64,000 bases of DNA from positions 1,736,001 to 1,800,000 of the forward strand of contig NZ_SJSA01000001.1 in assembly GCF_004766125.1 (NCBI RefSeq), in the 5' to 3' direction. This stretch comes from Duncaniella freteri (GTDB lineage Bacteria > Bacteroidota > Bacteroidia > Bacteroidales > Muribaculaceae). Below, piece after piece: positions 42,374 to 50,300 of the stretch (its first letter is position 1; the number at the start of each line of letters is the position of its first letter). The notes under the pieces were generated by a model, which searched no databases, was not told the DNA's origin, and saw only the letters and a list, made by a program, of their open reading frames with translations. Position numbers and translations under genes: made by a program.

Positions 42374-43018
42374 ATGACACCAAACAAGTATTACGCCATG
42401 CTCGGCAAGATATTGCAGCACGGCAAACGACAGAGCAATAAAAAAGGTGACATAATGTATTTGCTCAATGAGCAGCTGCATTTAACGCCTTGTGACCTGC
42501 TGGAGATTTTCGAGGGACACAACATCGCGCGCAAGAAGCTGCGCAATGAATTAACCCTGTTTATGGCTGGATAAAGAGACCTGACCAAGTACAGAGAAGC
42601 CGGGATAAACTGGTGGGATTATTGCGGGCAAATCCTCATTAACAGTTATCCGACCTATTTTGAGAAACTGCCGGCTTTGATTGAGCAAATCAACCGGGAA
42701 AAACGGAGCAGCAAAAACTATGTGCTGTTCCTAGGAGCAACAGGAGCGGAAACCAACCAAGCTCCTTGCTTAAGCCTCATTCAATTCCAGCTCGATGATG
42801 GAGAACTCGTTTTGTCAGCCTATCAGAGAAGCAGTGACGCAAACTTAGGTTTGCCAGCTGACATTTACCATTTATATTTGATAGCGCGACAAATCGAAGC
42901 GCCGTTAAAGTCTATAACGCTGAATCTGGGAAATGTTCACATTTATGCCAACAACATAGAAAGAACGCGCGAACTCTTGGCCGGAAATGAAACTGCAAGG
43001 TTTGATCTGAACGTGTGA
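42374..43018 (+). pseudogene. Thymidylate-synthase-like (dCMP hydroxymethylase-like) gene with internal stop
   Basis: One frame of 214 residues is interrupted by TAA at 42572-42574 (codon 67) between ...NELTLFMAG and RDLTKYREAGINWWDYCG.... The text continues in the same frame as a thymidylate-synthase fold: NQAPCLSLIQFQL (catalytic Cys), AYQRSSDANLGLPADIYHLY and LGNVHIYANN. The residue equivalent to the substrate-binding Asn of thymidylate synthase (GVPFN) is Asp (GLPAD), the change found in dCMP-using enzymes. A single GAA-to-TAA change would explain the stop. Confidence 0.75.
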
Positions 43019-43099
43019 AAGCAAGTGCAAACGAGATCAATTTAACTACTTCAAAGTTACAAAAATCTGCTGACTTGACCAAATAAAAGGCATGAAAAT

Positions 43100-43142
43100 A
43101 ACGCTGATTTTAAGCCAATTTCAAAGGCTTTTAATCAGCGTT
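43100..43142 (+). terminator. Hairpin at the right end of the prophage
   Basis: AACGCTGATT...AAGCC pairs with GGCTT...AATCAGCGTT with a small internal mismatch. It probably ends the late transcript. 43019-43099 and 43158-43202 contain no gene. Confidence 0.65.
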
Positions 43143-43157
43143 TAATTGGTGTTTAAG
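43130..43157. repeat. Helically phased TTTAA array, right end
   Basis: TTTAA starts at 43130, 43141 and 43152 (11-bp steps), mirroring the array near the left end. Confidence 0.65.
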
Positions 43158-43202
43158 CGGTCGAATGAGTCAGAGAAAAAAGGAAGCGAAAAAAGAGAAG
43201 TT

Positions 43203-43218
43203 TTGCTCGTTTCGTTTT
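43203..43218 (-). other. Candidate transposase-binding site R2
   Basis: On the minus strand AAAACGAAACGAGCAA, in inverted orientation relative to L1 and L2. Confidence 0.7.
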
Positions 43219-43224
43219 AGAAAG

Positions 43225-43240
43225 TTGCACGTTTCGTTTT
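43225..43240 (-). other. Candidate transposase-binding site R1
   Basis: On the minus strand AAAACGAAACGTGCAA, 9 bp from the right prophage end and identical to L2. Confidence 0.7.
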
Positions 43241-43249
43241 GGCGATTAT

Positions 43250-43313
43250 AGATGCCCGAAGAAATTCTCCATAACTGCGTTGTCAAGGCAATTTCCCTTT
43301 CGCGACATACTCT
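43250..43313 (-). mobile_element. IS3-family remnant, middle part of orfB
   Basis: Minus-strand codons [21 protein letters not shown], a conserved IS3 transposase segment. It joins the tail at 6013-6205 if the prophage is removed. Its upstream part is lost at the junction with the helicase remnant. Confidence 0.85.
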
Positions 43314-44195
43314 GCAAAATACCACTTGCAGATAGCCTCGCTGGAGAGTGAGCGCAAATCATTCGGCAAGGGACGCGCTGATTCCGGGTCAAAGTTGCAG
43401 ATGATTACCCACGACATAGCCAACAACGAGGCGACGGTTGCGCAGATGAAAGCCGATTATGCCCGTTACGAGGCTGTGGTACAGCGTGACAAGGACGGCA
43501 ACCCGATAAACAACCTCACCATCGACTCCTGCCGGCTTACCGATGAAAAGAATATGGGTATCCACCTGCAAGGTCTGGCGATTAACACCAACACCAACCG
43601 TCGTTACCAGCGTATCGGTGAGATTTACGGATTCCCGATTTCCATCATATCCGAGCCGACGGTGGTTGACGGTCACGAGAGTGTGCAGAACCGTTTTGTA
43701 GTTGAAGGCAACTTGAAATACAAGTACAACAACGGCTTCATCGCCATGAGCGACACCCATGCCGCCTGCATGAACTTCGTCAACGCACTGGAAAAGATAC
43801 CCGGCATCATCGCCCAGTTTGAGGAACGAACCGCCAGACTCAAAGCCGACGTTCCCCAGCTCGAAGCCATCGTCTCCAAACCGTGGGGTAAGGAGGACGA
43901 GTTGAAGCAACTCAAATCCGACCTCGCCGCCCTCGACCGCAAAATCACCGCCACCCTCGCTCCCAAGAAAGAGGAACAGGACGGCGAGGTTAACAAGCAG
44001 GTCAACACCGTCGAGCCACCGGCCCAGTCCACCGATTCCAAAAAGTCAATGGTGGCGGAGCCTACCAATCCGTACCAGCGTGAGCCGTTAAGTTCCCGCA
44101 TAGTAATCGGAGGGTGCGGAGCCACTCCACCCGGAGGATTCTTTGTCGGGACAAAGCGGCAAGCCGATAACCGTGCAGCCGGGCCCAAACTCTAA
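43314..44195 (+). pseudogene. C-terminal remnant of a conjugative-element DNA methylase/helicase
   Basis: About 290 residues with [40 protein letters not shown] and GNLKYKYNNGFIAMSDTHAA, the far C-terminus of the very large SNF2-type N6-methylase/helicase proteins carried on Bacteroidales conjugative elements. The helicase core is missing; the frame is open upstream until the IS3 junction. Confidence 0.7.
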
Positions 44196-44203
44196 AAGAT
44201 CAG

Positions 44204-44248
44204 CCGGCAGTCATAATTTATGTTATGCTGTCGGCTGTCTTTCGTTTT
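44204..44248 (+). terminator. Terminator after the helicase remnant
   Basis: AGCCGGCAG and CTGTCGGCT pair with one mismatch and are followed by GTCTTTCGTTTT. Confidence 0.6.
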
Positions 44249-44258
44249 AAAGCAATAT

Positions 44259-44366
44259 TTATCGGTTTTTCAAACGATATTCCATAGGAGACATTCCGGT
44301 GCTACGACGAAATACCTTACATCGCTGTGAAGTGTCTTCGTAATACGAACGCTCAGCTATAACTAT
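44259..44366 (-). pseudogene. AraC-family regulator, C-terminal fragment
   Basis: Minus-strand codons IAERSYYEDTSQRCKVFRRS then TGMSPMEYRLKNR and stop. This is the second HTH of an AraC protein (FRRSTGMSPMEYR). Only about 35 residues remain, directly downstream of the DUF2149 gene. Confidence 0.7.
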
Positions 44367-44696
44367 TTATTCGGGTACATAAATGATGTCTCCGTTTTCA
44401 AGTTCGTAGGCGGTTCCTACTCTTTTACCTTTGTTGCCGGAAGAGTTCTGCTCTTCCGATGGAGTGTAGCGATTGATTTTTTCGCCCTCTTTTGTTATGA
44501 TTTCCATATTTTCTTTGCCGGGATTCTTGACCATTGTGAAGTCCTCTTGTGAAAACATCTCCGTCATATTGTAGCGACTTACAAGAGCAACCATCAGAGC
44601 TACGGCAAACACCATTGCCACATCAAAAAGATTGCTCACGACGCTCATAGGATCAGAATCCTCTCCGCGCCGGAGTATAGAACGTCTTCGTGCCAT
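44367..44696 (-). CDS. DUF2149 protein of the heme operon (HmuV-like position)
   Basis: A 109-residue protein: basic N-terminus (ARRRSILRRGEDSDPMS), one TM (LFDVAMVFAVALMVALVSRY), and a periplasmic tail. DUF2149 proteins pair with ExbB-like proteins; the arrangement resembles ExbD/TolR. Last gene of the operon, 1-nt overlap with the ExbB-like gene. Confidence 0.8.
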   Translation of the reverse strand: MARRRSILRRGEDSDPMSVVSNLFDVAMVFAVALMVALVSRYNMTEMFSQEDFTMVKNPGKENMEIITKEGEKINRYTPSEEQNSSGNKGKRVGTAYELENGDIIYVPE

Positions 44697-45289
44697 TATT
44701 TTTTCTCTTTGAGTGTTTGAACAATGAAGTCAAGAATCATGAGATTATGCAACGCCCAGCGTTCCTTAGCCTGCTGTGTTACAAATCCTATAGCACTTAC
44801 CACAAGCCCCACCACAGTTGTAGCAAAAGCTACTTGCATATTGTATGCCATAGAAGCTATATCTCCTGTAGCGAGACCTACGAGAGCCGGTCCCATCGGA
44901 ATCAGTGTCCCCATAAGACCAAGTATCGGGCCCATTTTAGTAAGAATCTTAGATGTCGCGATGTTTTTCTCTGCGGCAAGCTCGTATTCTGATACGAGCA
45001 TATCCAATCTCGCAGGGCTATCAGCTGATTTATAGATTTCATTCAGATAGTCGATGACCAAGATCCCTTTCCTGTCTGAAAAAGACGCAAGAAAGTCATT
45101 GATGTTTGAAGGATTGAGATCCTTAACCTTTTTGTCCAATATTGTTGCGGTCTTCTTTTCCGTCATATACTGTCCGAAGAATCCGCCGATGAGGATTATT
45201 GACCGTATAAAGAAATAGATCAGCAATACGATGACAGGTACAAGCAGTCCTGTCGAAATCCAGTAAAGGATATTTGAAATTACATTCAT
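44696..45289 (-). CDS. MotA/TolQ/ExbB proton channel family protein (HmuU-like)
   Basis: A 197-residue protein with an N-terminal TM, a cytoplasmic loop and two further TMs (PILGLMGTLIPMGPALVGLA and MAYNMQVAFATTVVGLVVSA), the MotA/ExbB core. It likely uses proton-motive force for the heme uptake proteins. Overlaps its upstream neighbour by 4 nt. Confidence 0.85.
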   Translation of the reverse strand: MNVISNILYWISTGLLVPVIVLLIYFFIRSIILIGGFFGQYMTEKKTATILDKKVKDLNPSNINDFLASFSDRKGILVIDYLNEIYKSADSPARLDMLVSEYELAAEKNIATSKILTKMGPILGLMGTLIPMGPALVGLATGDIASMAYNMQVAFATTVVGLVVSAIGFVTQQAKERWALHNLMILDFIVQTLKEKK

Positions 45290-45969
45290 GATTGATTATT
45301 GTGTTTATTTTGATTTTTGCGAAAAAGAAGATACCCAAGAATACTGCCGATTACAGCGATTCCAATAATTGCCAGTAAGGAGTTAACATTGACTTCGTTG
45401 ACACCAGTTGTTGCTGTCCGACCATTTACGGTAGCTATAATTCCAAGAAGCCCAATGATACAATTAATGTAGAAAATCAGTTCGAGCCGTTCGGAGTTTT
45501 CAGGAAGTAAGTATTTCACACCATATACAAGTAATGGAATCAAAACTATTATCGCTATTCCCAGACAGTAGCTTAGATTGTTAAAATCCATTCCCGCATT
45601 AGAGAATATAATCTGCACGAGCATATAAAATGAAACGGGGAATATAAGCAATCCGGGAATAAACAAAAGCAGATTCTTTACAATTCTGTCTTTGACTTTT
45701 ATTGGATTATTAATCATAAAGAGGCAAAATGCTATCTGCAATGCCACGTCCAATGTGAGGATTACCGCCAGGTCAAGCATCAGGTCCGGAGTCTGTAGCC
45801 ATTCTGAAATCTGTATTTTCGACTGGCTGATTGCAATATCTGTAGTTGATATGGTAGCAAATGCCAGAATTATGGCTTCAGCTAACATTTGCCATGGGCG
45901 CATGAAGGTCAGTTTGAGCACGAAGCTCAAACTGACCATAAACATGATGAGAATAACAACCGTCTCCAT
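45286..45969 (-). CDS. Integral membrane protein of the heme operon (HmuT-like)
   Basis: A 227-residue protein with about six TMs (VVILIMFMVSLSFVLKLTF, MLDLAVILTLDVALQIAFCL, LLAIIGIAVIGSILGYLLF). In HmuYRSTUV operons a protein of this type lies between the CobN-like and ExbB-like genes. It overlaps the CobN-like stop by 1 nt. Confidence 0.65.
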   Translation of the reverse strand: METVVILIMFMVSLSFVLKLTFMRPWQMLAEAIILAFATISTTDIAISQSKIQISEWLQTPDLMLDLAVILTLDVALQIAFCLFMINNPIKVKDRIVKNLLLFIPGLLIFPVSFYMLVQIIFSNAGMDFNNLSYCLGIAIIVLIPLLVYGVKYLLPENSERLELIFYINCIIGLLGIIATVNGRTATTGVNEVNVNSLLAIIGIAVIGSILGYLLFRKNQNKHNNQS

Positions 45970-48900
45970 TATTTATTCAAATTTCTGCGACGTCTTATGA
46001 CAAGGAACACTATAAGAGCGCATATCGCGACTATTCCAAGCACAACACCGCTATTAATGCGACTTGTGACCTTATCAATGTTGTTCAGTTCGTCTTTCTT
46101 CATGACTACTCCATCATCGCCATCGGCATTTTCCGCACGAATATTACTGATGGAATTGTTATATGCATCGGCAGTAGCCTTGTCAACATTTGACGCGATA
46201 TAATCACGAAGTTTGGAATTGTTGCATACAAATCCGGAACACGAAGGTTGATACTCGTTTACGATTTCTGTATGCAGTTCAGCCAACGTGGCAAGTTGCT
46301 CGTCGGTTGCTTTCCACATACCTTTCCTTGCTGTTTCGAGCATTACCGCCGTGATTTCTTCTATGGCAGCCGGATTGGTGTTTTTGAAGAAATCTTTTGT
46401 GCCGAGGTTATGGCTGTCCTTTATGTAGGTATCATAAATGTCGTTCCATAATTCGTTGTCAATGACATCAGGTTTCATCACATTCCAGCCGTATGTGTTC
46501 CTTACGACATCAGCAATTCCTGAGGCATCCCCGGCACCGCCGTTCATTTTTTCCTTGATGTATGTCGGATTGAGGATGGTTGTCCTGCTTTCTACGCCGA
46601 TAGCTTCTTTTACTTCCTGCATTTTTGCATGACTGCGATTTCGGTAATCGGCAAGGTAAGCATCCGGGTCTTTACCTGTTACGTTACGTACAGCGAGATT
46701 CATACCACCCATGAACTCATACACATGGTCGAGACTCAGAGCTCCCCATGTATTACTCTGTCGAGGCTGGACTACTACATCAGTGCGTGTCAAAGCTGCC
46801 TCAAACGCGAAATCACGCATTCTTTCCCAATCTTTCTCCGAGCCATAAGACGCACCCATATTATGGATATATGTCTCGGCTATCTGACTTTCGTCATCCC
46901 ATCTGTCTCCAGCCTCAACCATCTCCTGTATTCCGCTTCCGTAGTTGCCATCTACACCGCCAAACACTCTTGCAGTTGACATCTCACGAGCCTCTTTGGG
47001 TGATACTCCCTTATTTACAAGATGCTTTTCAGATTCAACGACACCTTCTGAAACATAGTTAGGATATTTATCATCTTTTGCCTGAGATGCCATTTCTACG
47101 GCTCTTGTAATCAAGAATAGTCTGGAAGCTGCCAGATCCCGTAATTGTCCGGAGGTCTGGACTACAACATCAATTCTCGGACGTCCAAGTTCTTCAGATG
47201 GGATCAACCGCAAATCAGTCACACGTCCAAAAGGATCTCTAAGCGGCTCCACACCAAGCATATATAAAATCTGGGCTATTGTAGCGCCCTCGGTCTCAAT
47301 GAACTCACTGCTCCATAACGTATAACTGACCTTTCGGGGCAGTGAATCGTTGTGGGCCTCACGATACATTTTGAGAGTATTATCTGCCAGAGTTTTTCCC
47401 TTTTCCCATGCTACAGCCGAAGGCGTTTCTTCTGCATTTATAGCAAACATATTTCTTCCGGTCGGCAATACCAGAGGATTGAGGACCGGGTCGCCGCCAG
47501 AGGTCGGAGCGATAAAACCGCCATTCAAAGCGTTGATGACTGAAACAAATTCATATTCAGGGCTATCAGCCAATGCCGCAGCATAAAGACTGACATTTTT
47601 AATGGCACGTTCAATCTCCATTATTGCCGACGCTTTTTCTATCTCTTCTTTAGTATATTTCGAAGATGACATACCCATGGCATTCGAGGCATTCGCACCT
47701 CCTTTTTGGGGCTTTAATGATTTTCTTTGTATTGCGGATCTCATTTTTTCAATTGCAGCAGAATCCGCACCCATTTTCTTTGCCATTTCAAGAGCTTTCT
47801 CCGGTGACATACCGGTGGCATTCATCATTTTTTTCATTTTGGCAGAAGAACTTTCTTTCCTTTCGGATAATTTAGCCGTAGGAGCGGCTATTGGCATGGA
47901 CGACCCCATTACCATCATCTTCGAGAATAAGTCTTTTGAACCATTAATGTCTTCGGTAACAGCTCTGGCACTCTGCAAATCAGTCATAGAAATACCGGCA
48001 ATTTTACAAATCTCGGCATCGGTAGCTAAGCGGTTCTCCGCAAGAATATTTGCTACAAGTGTGCGCGCTGGTGTCAAATATCGACCGGTGAATGCCAATC
48101 CTTCAGACTTATTGTCCTTTATCTTGCCACGTTGTTTGTCAAGAGTAAGAAGGCTGTACGCTATCGGGTCAACAGTCATCGCCAGTACAGTCGATTTCAG
48201 TTTATCCTTTTCGTATGGTATTCCCATAACATATAATGCGCCTGTGATTTTCTCATTGGCAAGTTCCTCTGCAAAACTCTCTATTCTGGAAATTTCACTT
48301 GCAGAGTAGGGTTTTGAAATAAGACTGTCCAATCGGAGTTCTCTATGTATTCCAAGCTCTACAACATACTTCTTCACGAGTCGTGAGGCCGCATCAAGAC
48401 GACTGCTGTCAGGATTATCTGATTCGACTTCTTTATTATAGGATGCTATTGCATCAGTCAGGTTTTTGTAAATACCACGCACATTGCTTTCCAGAAATGG
48501 TGGGGTGAGATAATTTATGATTCCGGCATAGCTGCGGCGTTTTGCCATCATCGCTTCACCTACATTACTTGTGGAATAGATATAAAAATGAGGTATTGTG
48601 CCGACCAGCCTGTCTGACCAGTCACGGCTGCCGAGTGCCACCTGCTTTCTCGGTGTAAACTCCAGCGAACCGTGTGCTCCAAAATGGATGATGGCATCAG
48701 CATTAAAGCCGTTACGAGCCCATAAATAAGAGGCAACGTAAGCATGAGGGGGTGCCATATCCGTACCATGGACAATTTTGAAATCATCATCTCCAAGTCC
48801 GGCTGCCGTCTGAGGAATAAGGACAATATTGCCGAATTGAAGTCTGGCAAGTGCAAGATCTCCGTTGTCTGTCTTAAGACCATGACCGGGAAACTCACCG

Positions 48901-50300
48901 TCAACAGCTGTTATCTCTTCCGACATTTCTTGACCGAGGTCATTTACAGCCCATTTTTCATAATCGGAGCGGGTTATAATCTCAGGATTGGCTTTTTTGA
49001 CAAAATCAGACATTGCCCCTGTCGCGTAATTTCCGAATACCCGACCACGGTCATTAATCAATTTTTCAAACACTGCGAGTGATGAAGGAAGGTTATCCAC
49101 TTTGTATCCTTCCAGTTTGAGCCGGTTGAGCATATTGTATAAAGAGGGTGCGACCTCCAATCCTTCGGCGACAAGAGAATTTTGTCCAGGACCTTTGAAG
49201 TAGAAAATTACAACTTTCTTCTCTCTATTGTACTTATGCCTTAGACTCACATAATTATTGACAGTCTCAACGAATTCAGTCAGTCGTTCAGGAATAGCTT
49301 TTATCACCGGCACTCCGTCGGTACCTTCATACTGAGCAAATAGGGCGTAAGGTCTTATAGCACCATCAATCTCAGGAGTCACGATACTCTGGGACATGAA
49401 ACCACCGTTCATACCCATCTTGTCATCCATCCATTCATTATAATCGCGATTGACATTCAATGGCGAAAACAGAGGTATATTCTTTTCTTTCAGATACTCC
49501 ACGACGACATCGCCCATCCTTCCGTGAGCCATGTTTATCATTGCCGATGGGGAAATACTGTCTGTTATTCCGTTGTTGATTGCCTGCTGGATATTTGAAA
49601 TGGGGTAAACGATGTTGCCTGTTGATTCCAATTCGGCTATCAATTCATCGGGGACCCCCATCTGTCCGGTCAGAATAATTTCAGGAGAGTTGGATTTAAG
49701 CAAATTGTTTTCATTTAGAAAGTTCCTATATTCAGACAATGAATCGAAATATAACATTTCATTGTCAGGATCCTTGGGGTCTTGGTGATAAAACATTCCG
49801 CTTGGTGCCTGTTTGGGGTCGCTGATTTCGCCAATAAACAGTTTTTTGCCATCTATATATTTTCTTACATAGTTGAGCATACTTCTATAATTCGTACGAC
49901 CACCGCCTTGAAGGTACTGTTTCAGAAATTCCGTGTCAACGGAATCGGTTGATACGATATAATTGTCGGGATTTGTGGCAGCTGTCGTTATTACGGGTGT
50001 GCCGGACTCCGCTGCCTTTGACAATGACTCACGCTGCTCCTCGGTGATTCTCAATCCCATTCCATTGACAAATACCATATCGAATTTAGAGGCATTTTCT
50101 AAATCTTCGACATCAAGATTTTCTATCTTAATGAAAGAGTTGTCATTGGCTTTACCGATTTCTCCGAGAGTGATTGGCTGATAGTTTACGAACGCTATTT
50201 TTGTGGATGATGCCATGCTTCTCCACGCAACAATAGCAACGGTAATTAAAATCACCACTGCTACTGATGCAAGAATTATTTTTTTTCTTGTCATTTTCAT
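45969..50300 (-). CDS. CobN/Mg-chelatase-like protein (HmuS-like)
   Basis: A 1443-residue protein with an N-terminal TM (ILASVAVVILITVAIVAW) and a C-terminal TM (VVLGIVAICALIVFLVI) around a CobN-type chelatase body, with GAHGSLEFTPRKQVALGSRD-like text (FGAHGSLEFTPRKQVALG) and WGALSLDHVYEFMGGMNLAV. HmuS proteins of this kind release iron from heme in anaerobic Bacteroidota. A large loop of low complexity (GMSPEKALEMAKKMGADSAA) lies at ~840-910. Overlaps the receptor gene by 4 nt. Confidence 0.85.
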   Translation of the reverse strand: MKMTRKKIILASVAVVILITVAIVAWRSMASSTKIAFVNYQPITLGEIGKANDNSFIKIENLDVEDLENASKFDMVFVNGMGLRITEEQRESLSKAAESGTPVITTAATNPDNYIVSTDSVDTEFLKQYLQGGGRTNYRSMLNYVRKYIDGKKLFIGEISDPKQAPSGMFYHQDPKDPDNEMLYFDSLSEYRNFLNENNLLKSNSPEIILTGQMGVPDELIAELESTGNIVYPISNIQQAINNGITDSISPSAMINMAHGRMGDVVVEYLKEKNIPLFSPLNVNRDYNEWMDDKMGMNGGFMSQSIVTPEIDGAIRPYALFAQYEGTDGVPVIKAIPERLTEFVETVNNYVSLRHKYNREKKVVIFYFKGPGQNSLVAEGLEVAPSLYNMLNRLKLEGYKVDNLPSSLAVFEKLINDRGRVFGNYATGAMSDFVKKANPEIITRSDYEKWAVNDLGQEMSEEITAVDGEFPGHGLKTDNGDLALARLQFGNIVLIPQTAAGLGDDDFKIVHGTDMAPPHAYVASYLWARNGFNADAIIHFGAHGSLEFTPRKQVALGSRDWSDRLVGTIPHFYIYSTSNVGEAMMAKRRSYAGIINYLTPPFLESNVRGIYKNLTDAIASYNKEVESDNPDSSRLDAASRLVKKYVVELGIHRELRLDSLISKPYSASEISRIESFAEELANEKITGALYVMGIPYEKDKLKSTVLAMTVDPIAYSLLTLDKQRGKIKDNKSEGLAFTGRYLTPARTLVANILAENRLATDAEICKIAGISMTDLQSARAVTEDINGSKDLFSKMMVMGSSMPIAAPTAKLSERKESSSAKMKKMMNATGMSPEKALEMAKKMGADSAAIEKMRSAIQRKSLKPQKGGANASNAMGMSSSKYTKEEIEKASAIMEIERAIKNVSLYAAALADSPEYEFVSVINALNGGFIAPTSGGDPVLNPLVLPTGRNMFAINAEETPSAVAWEKGKTLADNTLKMYREAHNDSLPRKVSYTLWSSEFIETEGATIAQILYMLGVEPLRDPFGRVTDLRLIPSEELGRPRIDVVVQTSGQLRDLAASRLFLITRAVEMASQAKDDKYPNYVSEGVVESEKHLVNKGVSPKEAREMSTARVFGGVDGNYGSGIQEMVEAGDRWDDESQIAETYIHNMGASYGSEKDWERMRDFAFEAALTRTDVVVQPRQSNTWGALSLDHVYEFMGGMNLAVRNVTGKDPDAYLADYRNRSHAKMQEVKEAIGVESRTTILNPTYIKEKMNGGAGDASGIADVVRNTYGWNVMKPDVIDNELWNDIYDTYIKDSHNLGTKDFFKNTNPAAIEEITAVMLETARKGMWKATDEQLATLAELHTEIVNEYQPSCSGFVCNNSKLRDYIASNVDKATADAYNNSISNIRAENADGDDGVVMKKDELNNIDKVTSRINSGVVLGIVAICALIVFLVIRRRRNLNK

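Larger units (their letters stand above)
6206..43249. mobile_element. Mu-like transposable prophage, ~37 kb
   Basis: Limits come from the split IS3 orfB: the host sequence AGATG is present at both edges (6201-6205 and 43250-43254), a 5-bp duplication as made by Mu. The termini are related inverted sequences, 5'-TATGGGCATGAAAACGAAGC and, on the other strand from the right end, 5'-TATAATCGCCAAAACGAAAC. Gene content is a Mu-type transposase/ATPase pair, Mu-type head genes and contractile tail. It contains ISAs1 and IS4 insertions and two genes that look broken (portal, thymidylate-synthase-like). Confidence 0.93.
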
